NCBI RefSeq assembly: GCF_001437155.1
Contig: NZ_JQAR01000004.1
Coordinates: forward strand, 56,621-120,620
Reading direction: 5' to 3'
Length of the DNA: 64,000 nt
From: Liquorilactobacillus mali
GTDB taxonomy: Bacteria; Bacillota; Bacilli; Lactobacillales; Lactobacillaceae
In this document: positions 29,571 through 38,822 of the stretch, in pieces
Layout: each line of letters starts with the position of its first letter
How positions within the stretch are numbered: the stretch's first letter is position 1
Notes under the pieces: model-generated
What the model saw: the letters and a program-made list of their open reading frames with translations, nothing else
Database searches by the model: none
Told to the model about the DNA's origin: nothing
Program-made: the position numbers and the translations under genes

Positions 29571-29858
29571 TATAGTGTTAATAATCGAATGAAAACATCT
29601 TGAAGAGTAGAGTACAGAATTGAGTTTCTAAGAGAGCTTCTGGTTGGTGTGAAGAAGTGAAACAAGATATTTTGGAAGATGGACTCGGAATGGTGACGGT
29701 GAGTATTGAGCCGTTGACGTGGTTGCAGACGTTACAATTGCAGGATTGTTGCATAGTTTTCTAGAGGCTGTGCAGCGGTTCGCTGAGGTGATAATCTATT
29801 ATCACAAACTAAGGTGGTACCACGACTAGCTCGTCCTTTTTATAGGACGGGTTTTTTT
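29571..29858 (+). promoter_or_regulatory. T-box riboswitch leader of metQNI, methionine
   Basis: The T-box AAGGTGGTACCACG is at 29811-29824. The terminator CGTCCT-AGGACG with seven T follows (29831-29858). Stem I shows AGTA, the AAGAGAGC and GGTTGGTGTGAAG distal elements, and GAA-G-ATG-G, so the specifier ATG is at 29679-29681. Methionine fits the downstream transporter. Confidence 0.93.
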
Positions 29859-29961
29859 TATTTCGATTAAAAAATTATTGTGGGGGATAGAAAACAAAAA
29901 GTAAAAGGTAAAGAAAGACTGCATAATAAAAAAGTTTAAAAAATGAGGAGTGTATTCAATT

Positions 29962-30804
29962 ATGAAAAAGAAAAATATTATTATTTGGGCAATCGTAGCA
30001 ATTATAATTATTATTGCGGGATACTTTAGTTTTGGTGGAGGACAAAAGAAAGCTTCTAGCAAGACAGTTACCATTGGAATCATGTCAGGTGTTAAACAGG
30101 ATGATGCAATTTGGAAGACAGTTGCTAAAACGGCTAAGTCAAAATACAACATTACTTTGAAATTCAAGAAATTCACTGATTACTCACAGCCTAACAAGGC
30201 TTTGACAAATGGTGATGTTGACCTCAATGCCTTCCAACATTATGCATTCTTAAATGCTTGGAACAAGGCTAACAAAACGAATATCGTAGCAATCGGTAAA
30301 ACGTTCATTACACCAATTCGTTTATACTCTAACAAGGTAAAAAATGTTAAGGATATTCCAGATGGTGCAACAATTGCAGTACCTAACGATGCAACAAATG
30401 AGTCAAGAGCTTTGTATCTCTTAAAGAATGCAGGTTTGATCACCTTAAAGAATGATACTGACTTGGCAACAATTAAGACAATTGCTAAGAACCCAAAGCA
30501 TTTGCAGATCAAAGAATTAGATGCTAGTCAGACAGCACGTTCATTATCAGATGTAACTGCAGCAGTTATCAATACCAACTATGCACAGGCAGCAAAAATT
30601 GATTACAAATCTGCAATTTATGTAGAACCAGTTAACAAGGACTCAGAACAATGGATTAATGTTATTGCAGCAAACAAAAAGGACAAGAACAACAAGGAAT
30701 ACAAAGAAGTTGTTAAATCTTTCCAAACAGCAGAGGTAAAGAAAGCAATCAAGGCTCAATATGGTACAGCTGAAATCCCTGCATGGGATATTAAATTAAA
30801 ATAA
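29962..30804 (+). CDS. metQ: methionine ABC transporter substrate-binding protein MetQ (NlpA family), non-lipoprotein
   Basis: NlpA-family protein that captures methionine for MetNI. After one hydrophobic N-terminal helix (about residues 5-23) comes a Gly/Lys linker and the VTIGIMSG start of the binding fold. DLNAFQHYAFLNAW is a conserved MetQ segment. The protein contains no cysteine at all, so there is no lipobox and it is presumably held by an uncleaved anchor. The start ATG at 29962 follows ATGAGGAGTG. The product is 280 aa. Confidence 0.9.
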   Translation: MKKKNIIIWAIVAIIIIIAGYFSFGGGQKKASSKTVTIGIMSGVKQDDAIWKTVAKTAKSKYNITLKFKKFTDYSQPNKALTNGDVDLNAFQHYAFLNAWNKANKTNIVAIGKTFITPIRLYSNKVKNVKDIPDGATIAVPNDATNESRALYLLKNAGLITLKNDTDLATIKTIAKNPKHLQIKELDASQTARSLSDVTAAVINTNYAQAAKIDYKSAIYVEPVNKDSEQWINVIAANKKDKNNKEYKEVVKSFQTAEVKKAIKAQYGTAEIPAWDIKLK

Positions 30805-30838
30805 GTACATTTGTTCATAGGCAGGAGGCTAAGAGTAT

Positions 30839-31918
30839 ATGGCTGTTGAAGCGATTAAATTAGAAAAAGTAAATGTTACATTCACGCAAAAAAATGAGAA
30901 AGTTGATGCCGTGAAGGATGTGACTCTGCATGTTGAAAAAGGAGATATATATGGAATTGTGGGCTATTCAGGTGCAGGTAAGTCAACATTGGTTCGAGTA
31001 ATCAACTTGTTACAGCGTCCCACTTCTGGAAAGGTCGAAGTAAATGGCGAGATCTTGTATGAGAAAGATGCTTCTGGTGAGAAGATTATCAGTGATAAGA
31101 AGTTGCGTGCGAGAAGACGGAAAATAGGAATGATTTTTCAACACTTCAATCTGCTTAATGAACAAACTGTAATACAAAATGTTGCTTTTGCATTGAAACA
31201 CAGTAATTTGAAAGAAAAACATATTTTGGAAAAGTCAAATAAATTATTAGATCTTGTCGGCCTGAGTGATAAAGCAGATGTATATCCGGCACAGCTTTCA
31301 GGGGGGCAACAGCAACGTGTTGCTATTGCAAGAGCATTGGCAAATGATCCAGATATTTTGATTTCAGATGAGGGTACTTCAGCACTTGACCCCAAAAATA
31401 CAGTTCAAATTCTTGATTTATTAAAAGAAATTAATGAAAAATTGGGATTAACAGTCGTTTTAATTACCCATGAGATGGATGCCGTTAAGCGAATTGCTAA
31501 TAAGGTAGCTGTGATGGAAGATGGACGAATTATCGAACGTGGTGATTTGATTTCTATTTTCACTAATGCTAAAGAAAAATTGACGCGTGAATTTTTGGGC
31601 GGCGGTTCTGCAAAAGCAATTGCTACTTTACAAGAATATGAACTTGGAAAATTAGCAGAAGATGAACATTTGGTGCAGCTCATTTATATGGGGTCAAAAG
31701 TTAGTGAACCGATTCTGATTAAACTTTATCGTGACTTTAATGTTGAGGCTAATATTATCTATAGTAATATCGAAGTTTTACGTGAGACCCCAATTGGCAC
31801 GCTTTTCGTTGTTCTTAAGGGAACAGAGGACAGTCGTGTCAAAGCAATTGCTTACTTGAAGGAGCAAGGAGTTATTATAAAGGATGTTAAAGAACAGGAT
31901 GTGAAGAAGAATGGCTGA
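30839..31918 (+). CDS. metN: methionine ABC transporter ATP-binding protein MetN
   Basis: This is the ATPase of the methionine importer. It has Walker A GYSGAGKST (about residues 42-50), the signature LSGGQQQRVAIARA, Walker B DILISDEGTSALD and switch His in LITHEMD. The last 90 residues form the C-terminal NIL/C2 domain that senses methionine in this family (RFNVEANIIYS-like region near residue 300). An AGGAGG site precedes the ATG. It overlaps metI by 8 bp. Confidence 0.96.
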   Translation: MAVEAIKLEKVNVTFTQKNEKVDAVKDVTLHVEKGDIYGIVGYSGAGKSTLVRVINLLQRPTSGKVEVNGEILYEKDASGEKIISDKKLRARRRKIGMIFQHFNLLNEQTVIQNVAFALKHSNLKEKHILEKSNKLLDLVGLSDKADVYPAQLSGGQQQRVAIARALANDPDILISDEGTSALDPKNTVQILDLLKEINEKLGLTVVLITHEMDAVKRIANKVAVMEDGRIIERGDLISIFTNAKEKLTREFLGGGSAKAIATLQEYELGKLAEDEHLVQLIYMGSKVSEPILIKLYRDFNVEANIIYSNIEVLRETPIGTLFVVLKGTEDSRVKAIAYLKEQGVIIKDVKEQDVKKNG

Positions 31919-32612
31919 ACTATTTGCAAAGTATTTTCCTAATGTTATTTCCCAAGGCTGGAGTGGTGATGGAGGCTGGTTGACTGCCATTGGCGAGACC
32001 TTTTATATGATTTTTTGGCCAGCAATTTTTGGTGGATTACTAGGATTGTTCTTTGGAATCGGATTGGTTCTGACAGATACAGATGGAATTTTACCGAATA
32101 AAACATTTTTTGGAATATTTGATAAGATTGTATCCTTCTTTAGAGCTATTCCTTTTATCATTCTGTTGGCTTTCATAGCTCCTGTTACTAATTTCTTGGT
32201 TGGAACACAGATTGGTACGCTTGGTGCCTTGGTGCCACTTTCATTAGGACTATTCCCTTTCTATGCACGTCAGGTTCAGGTTGCTTTGAAGAGTGTCGAT
32301 CACGGAATTATCGAAGCTGCACAATCAATAGGGGCAACCTTTTGGGATTTGGTCTTTGATGTCTATCTGAGAGAGGCACGTTCAGAATTGATCCGAGTTA
32401 CTACTGTAACAATGATTAGTTTAGTTGGGTTAACCGCGATGGCTGGTGCAGTTGGTGCAGGTGGTCTTGGTAATATGGCGATTGCCTATGGCTATGGACG
32501 CTTTGCAAATGACATCACGTTTGTAGCTACCTTTTTGGTGTTAGTTATTGTGCTGGTTATCCAGCTGCTTGGTGACTTCTTAGCCAAAATATTCAACCAT
32601 AAGGCAGTCTAG
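31911..32612 (+). CDS. metI: methionine ABC transporter permease MetI
   Basis: This 233-aa permease has five predicted membrane helices and the EAA loop EAAQSIGATFWDLVFDVYL (about residue 145) that docks on MetN. Its start overlaps metN. A terminator follows, so metQNI is a closed three-gene operon under the Met T-box. Confidence 0.95.
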   Translation: MAELFAKYFPNVISQGWSGDGGWLTAIGETFYMIFWPAIFGGLLGLFFGIGLVLTDTDGILPNKTFFGIFDKIVSFFRAIPFIILLAFIAPVTNFLVGTQIGTLGALVPLSLGLFPFYARQVQVALKSVDHGIIEAAQSIGATFWDLVFDVYLREARSELIRVTTVTMISLVGLTAMAGAVGAGGLGNMAIAYGYGRFANDITFVATFLVLVIVLVIQLLGDFLAKIFNHKAV

Positions 32613-32695
32613 TTTTGGAATAAATGGTTCACTTTTAGGAGTTATAAATTTAGTGTAACTAAATACTTCATATACTATGAATTGTAATAAAAATA

Positions 32696-32738
32696 AAAAG
32701 AGTTGTGACCAGACTGATATTTGGTCCAGCTCTTTTTT
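32696..32738 (+). terminator. terminator after metI
   Basis: AAAGAGTTGTGACCAG pairs with TGGTCCAGCTCTTT across a 9-nt loop and ends in a T-run. Confidence 0.7.
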
Positions 32739-32897
32739 ATACTCAAGTGAAACAGAATAGCTTGTGATGATGAATGTTAGTAAAAATTAAAAATTTGACA
32801 ATTATATTACGGTATCATTACAAGCACGTGTTTTGATTGTGACAATCTTTTTTCTTTAGTAAAATGATAATAGGTTATGCATGCGGAGGTGCTTGCG

Positions 32898-33161
32898 ATG
32901 AGTTCGTTAGATAAAACAATGTATTTTGACTTTGGTGATAACCACCAGAAGGATGTACATGAAACTTTAGTGACTGTATACAAAGCTTTAGAAGAAAAGG
33001 GTTATAATCCAATTAATCAAATAGTAGGATATCTTCTTTCGGGGGATCCTGCATATATTCCAAGACTTAATGATGCACGTAATCTGATTAGAAAACATGA
33101 ACGTGATGAGATCGTTGAGGAATTAGTTCGTTCCTATCTGCACAAGGAGGACAAGAAGTGA
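32898..33161 (+). CDS. ireB: IreB family regulatory protein (UPF0297)
   Basis: This 87-aa protein is of the IreB/YrzL family, a substrate of the IreK-type Ser/Thr kinase with a negative effect on cell-envelope stress tolerance in Enterococcus. It is recognised by [13 protein letters not shown], the [18 protein letters not shown] segment and the [13 protein letters not shown] helix. CGGAGGTG lies 7 nt before the ATG at 32898. The upstream in-frame ATG 32877 precedes the ribosome site and is rejected. It overlaps ruvX by 4 bp, the standard order. Confidence 0.93.
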   Translation: MSSLDKTMYFDFGDNHQKDVHETLVTVYKALEEKGYNPINQIVGYLLSGDPAYIPRLNDARNLIRKHERDEIVEELVRSYLHKEDKK

Positions 33162-33595
33162 CGAGATTAATGGGACTTGACGTTGGTTCTAAGACCGTTG
33201 GTATTGCAATCAGCGACTTGCTTGGATGGACAGCGCAAGGAATTGAGATTATTCCTATAGATGAAGATAATGAAGAATTTGGAATTGAACGTGTGAAAGA
33301 ACTGGTTCAACAATATGAAATCAGCGGTTTTGTGGTAGGATTGCCAAAAAATATGAATAATACTTCTGGACCAAGAGTTGAGGCATCGAAAAAATACGGT
33401 GAGTTACTCAAAGAAACGTTTGGATTACCAATTGATTTTCAAGATGAGCGACTTACGACTGTCGCTGCAGAAAGAATGTTAGTTGAACAAGCAGATACAT
33501 CGCGCAAGAAGAGGAAAAAAGTAATTGATAAGTTAGCAGCGGGTCTGATTTTGCAAAACTATTTAGACAAAAAGGGTCCTCTTCTACAGAATTAA
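33158..33595 (+). CDS. ruvX: Holliday junction resolvase-like YqgF/RuvX
   Basis: This 145-aa RNase-H-fold nuclease is of the YqgF family (proposed pre-16S rRNA processing). It has [16 protein letters not shown] at the N-terminus, [15 protein letters not shown] in the middle, and [13 protein letters not shown]. The start is GTG at 33158 with AAGGAGG upstream. It is the second gene of the conserved ireB-ruvX-DUF1292 set. Confidence 0.94.
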   Translation: MTRLMGLDVGSKTVGIAISDLLGWTAQGIEIIPIDEDNEEFGIERVKELVQQYEISGFVVGLPKNMNNTSGPRVEASKKYGELLKETFGLPIDFQDERLTTVAAERMLVEQADTSRKKRKKVIDKLAAGLILQNYLDKKGPLLQN

Positions 33596-33621
33596 TAAAA
33601 ATTATGAATATGAGGTATTAC

Positions 33622-33912
33622 ATGATGAATGATAATGACAACCTAATGACTTTAGTTGATGAACATGGAAATGAAACATTGTACGAGGTATTGTTTACCT
33701 TTGAGTCGGATGATTACGGCAAGTCATATATCTTGTTAATCCCTGCTGGGGCACAGCCAGAGGAACAAGTTGACGTTTTGGCATTCTCATTTGATCCAAA
33801 TGAAGACGGGGAAGCTGTCGATGCAGAGTTACATGATATTGAAAATGATGATGAGTGGGATATGGTTGAAGGTGTACTCGATACATTTTTGAACGATGAA
33901 AATATGCAATAG
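33622..33912 (+). CDS. DUF1292 family protein (YrzB type)
   Basis: This is a strongly acidic 96-aa protein of the DUF1292 family, function unknown. It shows the family pattern MTLVDEHGNETLYEVLFTFES and FDPNEDGE. I take the ATG at 33622 because TGAGG lies 6 nt before it. In-frame ATG 33604 lacks a site. It is always third after ireB and ruvX in related genomes. Confidence 0.9.
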   Translation: MMNDNDNLMTLVDEHGNETLYEVLFTFESDDYGKSYILLIPAGAQPEEQVDVLAFSFDPNEDGEAVDAELHDIENDDEWDMVEGVLDTFLNDENMQ

Positions 33913-33956
33913 TCAATGTAGATTTATTTTGACATTATGTTGTTAGTTGAATTCTT

Positions 33957-33994
33957 GGGGGCTGGGTCGAAAGATATATTTTGACTCATTCCCC
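33957..33994 (+). terminator. hairpin after the ireB operon
   Basis: GGGG..GGGTC pairs with GACTC..TCCCC and is followed by a short ATGTTTT, so it is a probable but weak terminator. The rest of the 290-bp gap before zapA shows only AT-rich DNA with TTGACA at about 34129 as a possible -35. Confidence 0.45.
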
Positions 33995-34205
33995 ATGTTT
34001 TAGCCTTGTACTATTCAAATTAATGAGGTATTAGTTGGTAAAAAGTTTGAGTATCAACTTCAATTATTAACCTATGTTGGCTTTTTAAGAGATTACCGCA
34101 ATAAAGATTTTGTTTTTTACTAAGATAATTGACAATGACACAGATTTTTAGTGATAGTATGCTAAAATTAACGTCAGATAATCCAATATGGGAGGGGTTA
34201 TAAGA

Positions 34206-34463
34206 ATGTCTGATGAAAAGCGCCGGTTTAGGGCAAAAATTGCCGGTGATGACTATACTATTATCGGAAATAGTACAGACGAACATATGGATACAGTAGT
34301 GAGCCTTGTTGAAGAACAATTCGAAGAGATTCAAAGGCTGATGCCAGGCCTAAGTAAGGAACGTGCTGCTGTTTTATTGGCAATTAATGCCGTTTCAGAT
34401 CAATTATATAAAGAAGAAGAGATTGAAAAGTTGCAAGCGTTGCTAGACTCAAGAGGAAAGTAG
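34206..34463 (+). CDS. zapA: cell division protein ZapA
   Basis: This 85-aa ZapA promotes FtsZ bundling at midcell. The N-terminal FRAKIAGDDYTIIGNSTDEHM domain is followed by a long C-terminal coiled coil. GGGAGGGGT lies about 7 nt before the ATG at 34206. An earlier in-frame ATG lies before the ribosome site. Next is cvpA, as in other Bacilli. Confidence 0.92.
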   Translation: MSDEKRRFRAKIAGDDYTIIGNSTDEHMDTVVSLVEEQFEEIQRLMPGLSKERAAVLLAINAVSDQLYKEEEIEKLQALLDSRGK

Positions 34464-34471
34464 GTGATTTG

Positions 34472-35017
34472 ATGATATTATCTGTAGTCCTTATTGTGAT
34501 ATTATTTTTTGCTTTCATCCATGGAATGCACCGAGGATTAATATTAATGCTGCTGAATTTAGTTGGATTAGTATTATTGTTTTTCATTGCGCATAGTTTT
34601 GCAGGAACAGTCGGTGGTTGGCTGCAGCAATTGGTAGAATCTTTCAATCAGAGTTCTGCAACGTGGAGCGCAGATCAAGGAACACTAAGTGGCAGTTCAA
34701 CCTTTTACTATGGGTTAGCATATTGGTTGATTATGCTCATAGGTGGTTTTGTAATTTATCGAATAATCAGAACCTTTAATTTGGTGAAGAAGATTCCTGT
34801 AATTGGACAGCTTAATGCTTTAGCAGGTGGAGCAGTTTCAATTATATTAACTTATTTGATTATGTTTGCAGCTTTGATTGTAATGCAGTCCTGGCCAACT
34901 ACAAGTGTTAGAGAGACAGTTTCCGAATCAGGTGTGGCTCAATTTATTTTGGAAAAGACACCTGTAATGTCACAGAATCTAAAGGATTGGCTGCAGGAAA
35001 ATGATAGTAGTGTATAG
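34472..35017 (+). CDS. cvpA: CvpA family membrane protein
   Basis: This 181-aa protein has four predicted membrane helices: residues about 2-18, 20-42, 68-92 and 108-130. It is of the CvpA family (colicin V production homologue, here a housekeeping membrane protein of unclear role). HGMHRGLILMLLNLVGLVLL is a typical segment. AGGTGATTTG precedes the ATG. It lies between zapA and mutS2, the conserved Firmicute order. Confidence 0.88.
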   Translation: MILSVVLIVILFFAFIHGMHRGLILMLLNLVGLVLLFFIAHSFAGTVGGWLQQLVESFNQSSATWSADQGTLSGSSTFYYGLAYWLIMLIGGFVIYRIIRTFNLVKKIPVIGQLNALAGGAVSIILTYLIMFAALIVMQSWPTTSVRETVSESGVAQFILEKTPVMSQNLKDWLQENDSSV

Positions 35018-35028
35018 GGGGAAGTTTT

Positions 35029-37389
35029 GTGAACAGTAAAACTTTGAAGACACTAGAGTTTGCAAAAGTCAAAAACAATCTATTGCCTTTTATAAGTACT
35101 CCAATGGGGGAGAAACAAGTAGCAACACTTGAACCGAGTAGTGATATAGCAGAAATTAAACAACGAATTGCACAAACGAGAGACGGTGCAGATATTCTGA
35201 GAATGAAGGGTGCAATTCCTGTCCCCAAGTTGCTGGATATTTCACAGTCATTAAAGCGACTAGACATTGATGCCAGTTTAAATGGTAAAGAATTAGCAGC
35301 CGTCAGTAAAGTTTTGCGTGCAACAAACGAAGTTAGAAGATTTTTTGTGAAACTCGATGATGAGGCAATCGAATTAGCTTCGCTGGATGAACTAGCTGCG
35401 GATTTACAAGTTTTGCCCGAAGTCAATAAGCGTTTATTAACCTCAATTGAGGGCGATGGTCACGTAACAGATGAAGCTTCAACTGCTCTGGCTGGTATTA
35501 GACGTTCAATTGCAGCGATTGAGGGTCAGTTGAGAGATCAATTAAATGTGCTGGTTCACGGCAACTCATCCAAGTATTTAAGTGATGCAGTTATTACTAT
35601 TAGAAATGACAGATATGTAATTCCAGTTAAGCAGGAATATCGCAGTCACTTTGGTGGTGTCGTGCATGACCAAAGTGCTTCAGGTCAAACGGTTTTTGTT
35701 GAACCTAAACAAATTGTAGAATTGAATAATCGTTTGAAACAACAGCAGTCAAATGAAAAAGAAGAAGTTGCACGAATATTACGGGAACTTTCGCAATTGA
35801 TTGCACCTTATACAACAGAAATTCGCCAAAATGTATATCTTTTGGGTGTTTTTGATTTTGTAAATGCCAAGGCACAGTATGCTGCACAAATTAAAGCAAC
35901 GGAACCATTACTTTCAACTGAAAATAAGGTTTATTTACGGCAAGTGTGGCATCCATTGCTTGATATGAAAGCAGCAGTGAGAAACGACATTATGTTAGGC
36001 GATGACTACAGAGCAATTGTCGTCACAGGGCCGAACACGGGTGGGAAAACAATTACATTGAAAACACTCGGGTTAGTTCAGCTTATGGGACAAGCGGGTC
36101 TTTTTATCCCAGCCTTTGAAGAAAGTCGTATTGGAATTTTTGACAATATTTTCGCGGATATTGGGGATGAACAGTCAATTGAACAAAGTCTAAGTACTTT
36201 TTCATCGCATATGACTAACATCGTTTCAATTTTGTCCGAAATTGATGATAAATCACTGATTTTATTTGATGAATTGGGAGCCGGTACAGATCCACAAGAG
36301 GGTGCAGCACTTGCGATTTCAATTCTTGATTATGTTGGTTCTAAGAGTAGTTATGTAATGGCGACAACTCATTATCCAGAACTTAAGGCCTATGGATATG
36401 AGCGTCCACAGACCATCAATGCCAGCATGGAATTTGATATAGAAAGCTTGAAACCGACTTATCATTTGTTATTAGGAATCCCGGGCCGCAGCAATGCATT
36501 AGATATTTCTAAGAAGTTAGGGCTGGATGATGTCATCATAATGCAGGCAAAACAATTAACTGCAGGACAAAATCAAGATTTAAATGACATGATCCAAGAT
36601 TTGGTTGCCAAAAGGCATCAGGTTGAAGAAGAGTCAATAGAATTACACAAAAATCTGGAAGAATCACGGAAACTTCACGATGACTTGGAAAAAAAATATG
36701 ATGAATTTGTAAATCAACGTGAGAACTTGCTTGATAATGCAAGAAGAAAAGGTAATGAAATTGTCGAACAAGCAGCCAAAAAGTCCGAAGAAATTATCGC
36801 GGAATTACGTAAAATGAGGTTGAATGCGGGAACGACTATCAAAGAAGATAAGCTGATCTCTGCGAAAGCGCGTTTGAATGCACTTGAGCAACCTACTAAT
36901 TTAAAGAAGAATAGGGTTTTGCGTCGCGCAAAGAAGAAACAAATCTTGAAGCCAAATGATGACGTACTTGTGAAATCATATGGACAACGTGGCGTATTGC
37001 TACGAAAGGCTGGCAATCATGAATGGGAAGTCCAGCTAGGTATTCTCAAGATGAAGGTCGCAGAGGGTGACTTGGAGAAAGTCAAGGTTGAAGAAAATAA
37101 GAGAACGGCAATTAGAACAAGTGTTAAATCAGCTAATGCAACACATGTATCCCCGACCTTGGATTTACGGGGGGAACGCTATGAAGAGGCACTGGTGAAA
37201 GTCGATCGATACTTAGATGCCGCCGTTTTGGCAGGCTATTCAACTGTAACAATTGTCCATGGTAAGGGTACTGGAGCACTAAGACAAGGTATTACTGATT
37301 TTCTGTCGCAAAGTCGAGCAGTGAAGAGTTTTAAATTTGCTGCACCCAACGCGGGTGGAAATGGTGCAACTGTGGTATATTTTAAATAG
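35029..37389 (+). CDS. mutS2: endonuclease MutS2
   Basis: MutS2 is the MutS paralogue that acts on branched DNA and on collided ribosomes rather than mismatches. It has no mismatch-recognition domain. The ATPase has Walker A TGPNTGGKT (about residue 332), Walker B LILFDELGAGTDPQEG, and a long coiled coil (about 510-600). The C-terminal Smr nuclease domain has LDLRGERYEEA and the HGKGTGALR motif. The start is GTG at 35029 with GGGGGAAG upstream. It is 786 aa, full length. Confidence 0.95.
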   Translation: MNSKTLKTLEFAKVKNNLLPFISTPMGEKQVATLEPSSDIAEIKQRIAQTRDGADILRMKGAIPVPKLLDISQSLKRLDIDASLNGKELAAVSKVLRATNEVRRFFVKLDDEAIELASLDELAADLQVLPEVNKRLLTSIEGDGHVTDEASTALAGIRRSIAAIEGQLRDQLNVLVHGNSSKYLSDAVITIRNDRYVIPVKQEYRSHFGGVVHDQSASGQTVFVEPKQIVELNNRLKQQQSNEKEEVARILRELSQLIAPYTTEIRQNVYLLGVFDFVNAKAQYAAQIKATEPLLSTENKVYLRQVWHPLLDMKAAVRNDIMLGDDYRAIVVTGPNTGGKTITLKTLGLVQLMGQAGLFIPAFEESRIGIFDNIFADIGDEQSIEQSLSTFSSHMTNIVSILSEIDDKSLILFDELGAGTDPQEGAALAISILDYVGSKSSYVMATTHYPELKAYGYERPQTINASMEFDIESLKPTYHLLLGIPGRSNALDISKKLGLDDVIIMQAKQLTAGQNQDLNDMIQDLVAKRHQVEEESIELHKNLEESRKLHDDLEKKYDEFVNQRENLLDNARRKGNEIVEQAAKKSEEIIAELRKMRLNAGTTIKEDKLISAKARLNALEQPTNLKKNRVLRRAKKKQILKPNDDVLVKSYGQRGVLLRKAGNHEWEVQLGILKMKVAEGDLEKVKVEENKRTAIRTSVKSANATHVSPTLDLRGERYEEALVKVDRYLDAAVLAGYSTVTIVHGKGTGALRQGITDFLSQSRAVKSFKFAAPNAGGNGATVVYFK

Positions 37390-37463
37390 TAGAGCAGAAA
37401 TATTGATTTTTTTGTATAATCTGGTATCATTTACTTACGAAAGGATAGTAGGAGGCGGTTTAA

Positions 37464-37775
37464 TTGATTAAAGAATTAACAGATTCAACATTTGAAAAGG
37501 AAACTAGTACAGGTGTTACATTGACCGATTTTTGGGCAACATGGTGTGGTCCTTGTCGGATGCAGTCACCAGTTGTAGAACAGTTAGCGGAAGAAATGGG
37601 AGATAAAGTAACTTTCGCCAAGGTTGATGTTGATCAAAATCAGGCAACAGCAAGTGAATTTGGAATTATGAGTATCCCTACGCTATTGATTAAGAAAGAT
37701 GGCCAAGTCGTTGATACTTTGGTTGGTTATCATCCAAAGGAAAGATTACAGGCTAAGCTAGAACAATATATTTAA
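37464..37775 (+). CDS. trxA: thioredoxin
   Basis: This 103-aa thioredoxin has the redox centre FWATWCGPCRM (Cys about 29 and 32) and the cis-proline segment MSIPTLL. The start is TTG at 37464 with GTAGGAGGCGG upstream. TATAAT at 37415 suggests a promoter of its own, although mutS2-trxA is a conserved pair. Confidence 0.95.
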   Translation: MIKELTDSTFEKETSTGVTLTDFWATWCGPCRMQSPVVEQLAEEMGDKVTFAKVDVDQNQATASEFGIMSIPTLLIKKDGQVVDTLVGYHPKERLQAKLEQYI

Positions 37776-37805
37776 TAGACGTTAATAAGAAATGCAAGAA
37801 GTCAT

Positions 37806-37871
37806 TTGACTTTTTGTATTTTTTTTATATAATAATTATATAAACAATATTATACGTCATATAATATTGTT
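37806..37871 (+). promoter_or_regulatory. promoter and palindromic operator of the PadR operon
   Basis: TTGACT (37806-37811), 16 bp, TATAAT (37828-37833). Just downstream is a perfect inverted repeat AACAATATTAT / ATAATATTGTT (37843-37853 and 37861-37871) with a 7-bp centre. Its size and place suit autoregulation by the PadR protein encoded next. Confidence 0.7.
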
Positions 37872-37898
37872 AGATGTAAAGCTAGTGGAGGTCAAACT

Positions 37899-38228
37899 AT
37901 GAAAATAAAAATATCAGCAGATTTGCTGGATGGAATGGTTCTGGCATTACTGGCCCAAAAGGATTATTACGGTTATGCATTAACGCAAGATATGCAAGCT
38001 GCGATTGCTATTTCGGAATCAACGATGTATCCAGTTCTACGCCGCCTGCAAAAAGATGGTTTTTTAACAACTTATGATCAACCTTATCAGGGAAGAAATC
38101 GGCGTTATTATCAAATTACAGATAAGGGAATTGAGCATCTTCAGGATGTTAAGAAGATGTGGGAAAGTTATAAGTTAAGTTTGGATCAAATCTTTTTTGG
38201 GGGAAAGGGAGGAAATATGAATGGATAG
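37899..38228 (+). CDS. PadR family transcriptional regulator
   Basis: This 109-aa winged-helix regulator has the PadR N-terminal pattern LDGMVLALLAQKDYYGYALTQ and SESTMYPVLRRLQKDGFL. The C-terminus is short (PadR-s2 type). It overlaps the DUF1700 gene by 8 bp. The four-gene set PadR-DUF1700-DUF4097-PspC is typical of envelope-stress modules in lactobacilli. The ligand is unknown. Confidence 0.92.
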   Translation: MKIKISADLLDGMVLALLAQKDYYGYALTQDMQAAIAISESTMYPVLRRLQKDGFLTTYDQPYQGRNRRYYQITDKGIEHLQDVKKMWESYKLSLDQIFFGGKGGNMNG

Positions 38229-38820
38229 TCAAAGATATCTGGAGGAATTGAGTAAGCTGTTAAGTAGTTTATCAAAAGATGAGGTTGAAGCAGCAGTGGA
38301 CTTTTATTCTGAATTTATTTCTGATGCGGGGCTTACGACAAGGAGTGAAATTGAAACACGATTAGGAACACCAAAACAGTTGGCACGTAAGATAATGGCT
38401 GATCATTCAGTTAGAATGGATGATGAAAATGAAGAAAAGGTTAAACCCGCACGTATAAACTCAAAAATGATTTGGTTGATAGTTTTAGTAATATTGTCAT
38501 CGCCAATGACACTTGGGCTTGGTGGAGGCCTTTTGATCGCATTAGTAGCAGTTATTTTCTCAGTAATACTTATGGTTGTTGTCATATTTGCTGGTTTGAT
38601 CGTTGGAATGGCCGTTACGCTTTATGTTGGTATTTCATTGCTGTTTCAGAGTCTAAATACCGGACTTTTTTACATTGGCATTTTCCTGATGTTTTTGGGA
38701 CTCTTGCTGGTGTTATTACCGATTACTTATTGGATCTGTCGTGTTATCTTGCAATGTATAGCTGATTTTGCACGATACTTGTACAAAAAATTCAGAAGTA
38801 AACAGGATGGTGGCAAATAA
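38221..38820 (+). CDS. DUF1700 (HAAS domain) membrane protein
   Basis: This 199-aa protein has the HAAS-type N-terminal helical domain (YLEELSKLLSSLSKDEVEAA ... LGTPKQLARKI) followed by three to four hydrophobic helices between about residues 80 and 185. DUF1700 proteins usually pair with PadR regulators, as here. The function is unknown; a membrane partner of the regulator is the common guess. Confidence 0.88.
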   Translation: MDSQRYLEELSKLLSSLSKDEVEAAVDFYSEFISDAGLTTRSEIETRLGTPKQLARKIMADHSVRMDDENEEKVKPARINSKMIWLIVLVILSSPMTLGLGGGLLIALVAVIFSVILMVVVIFAGLIVGMAVTLYVGISLLFQSLNTGLFYIGIFLMFLGLLLVLLPITYWICRVILQCIADFARYLYKKFRSKQDGGK

Positions 38821-38822
38821 AA

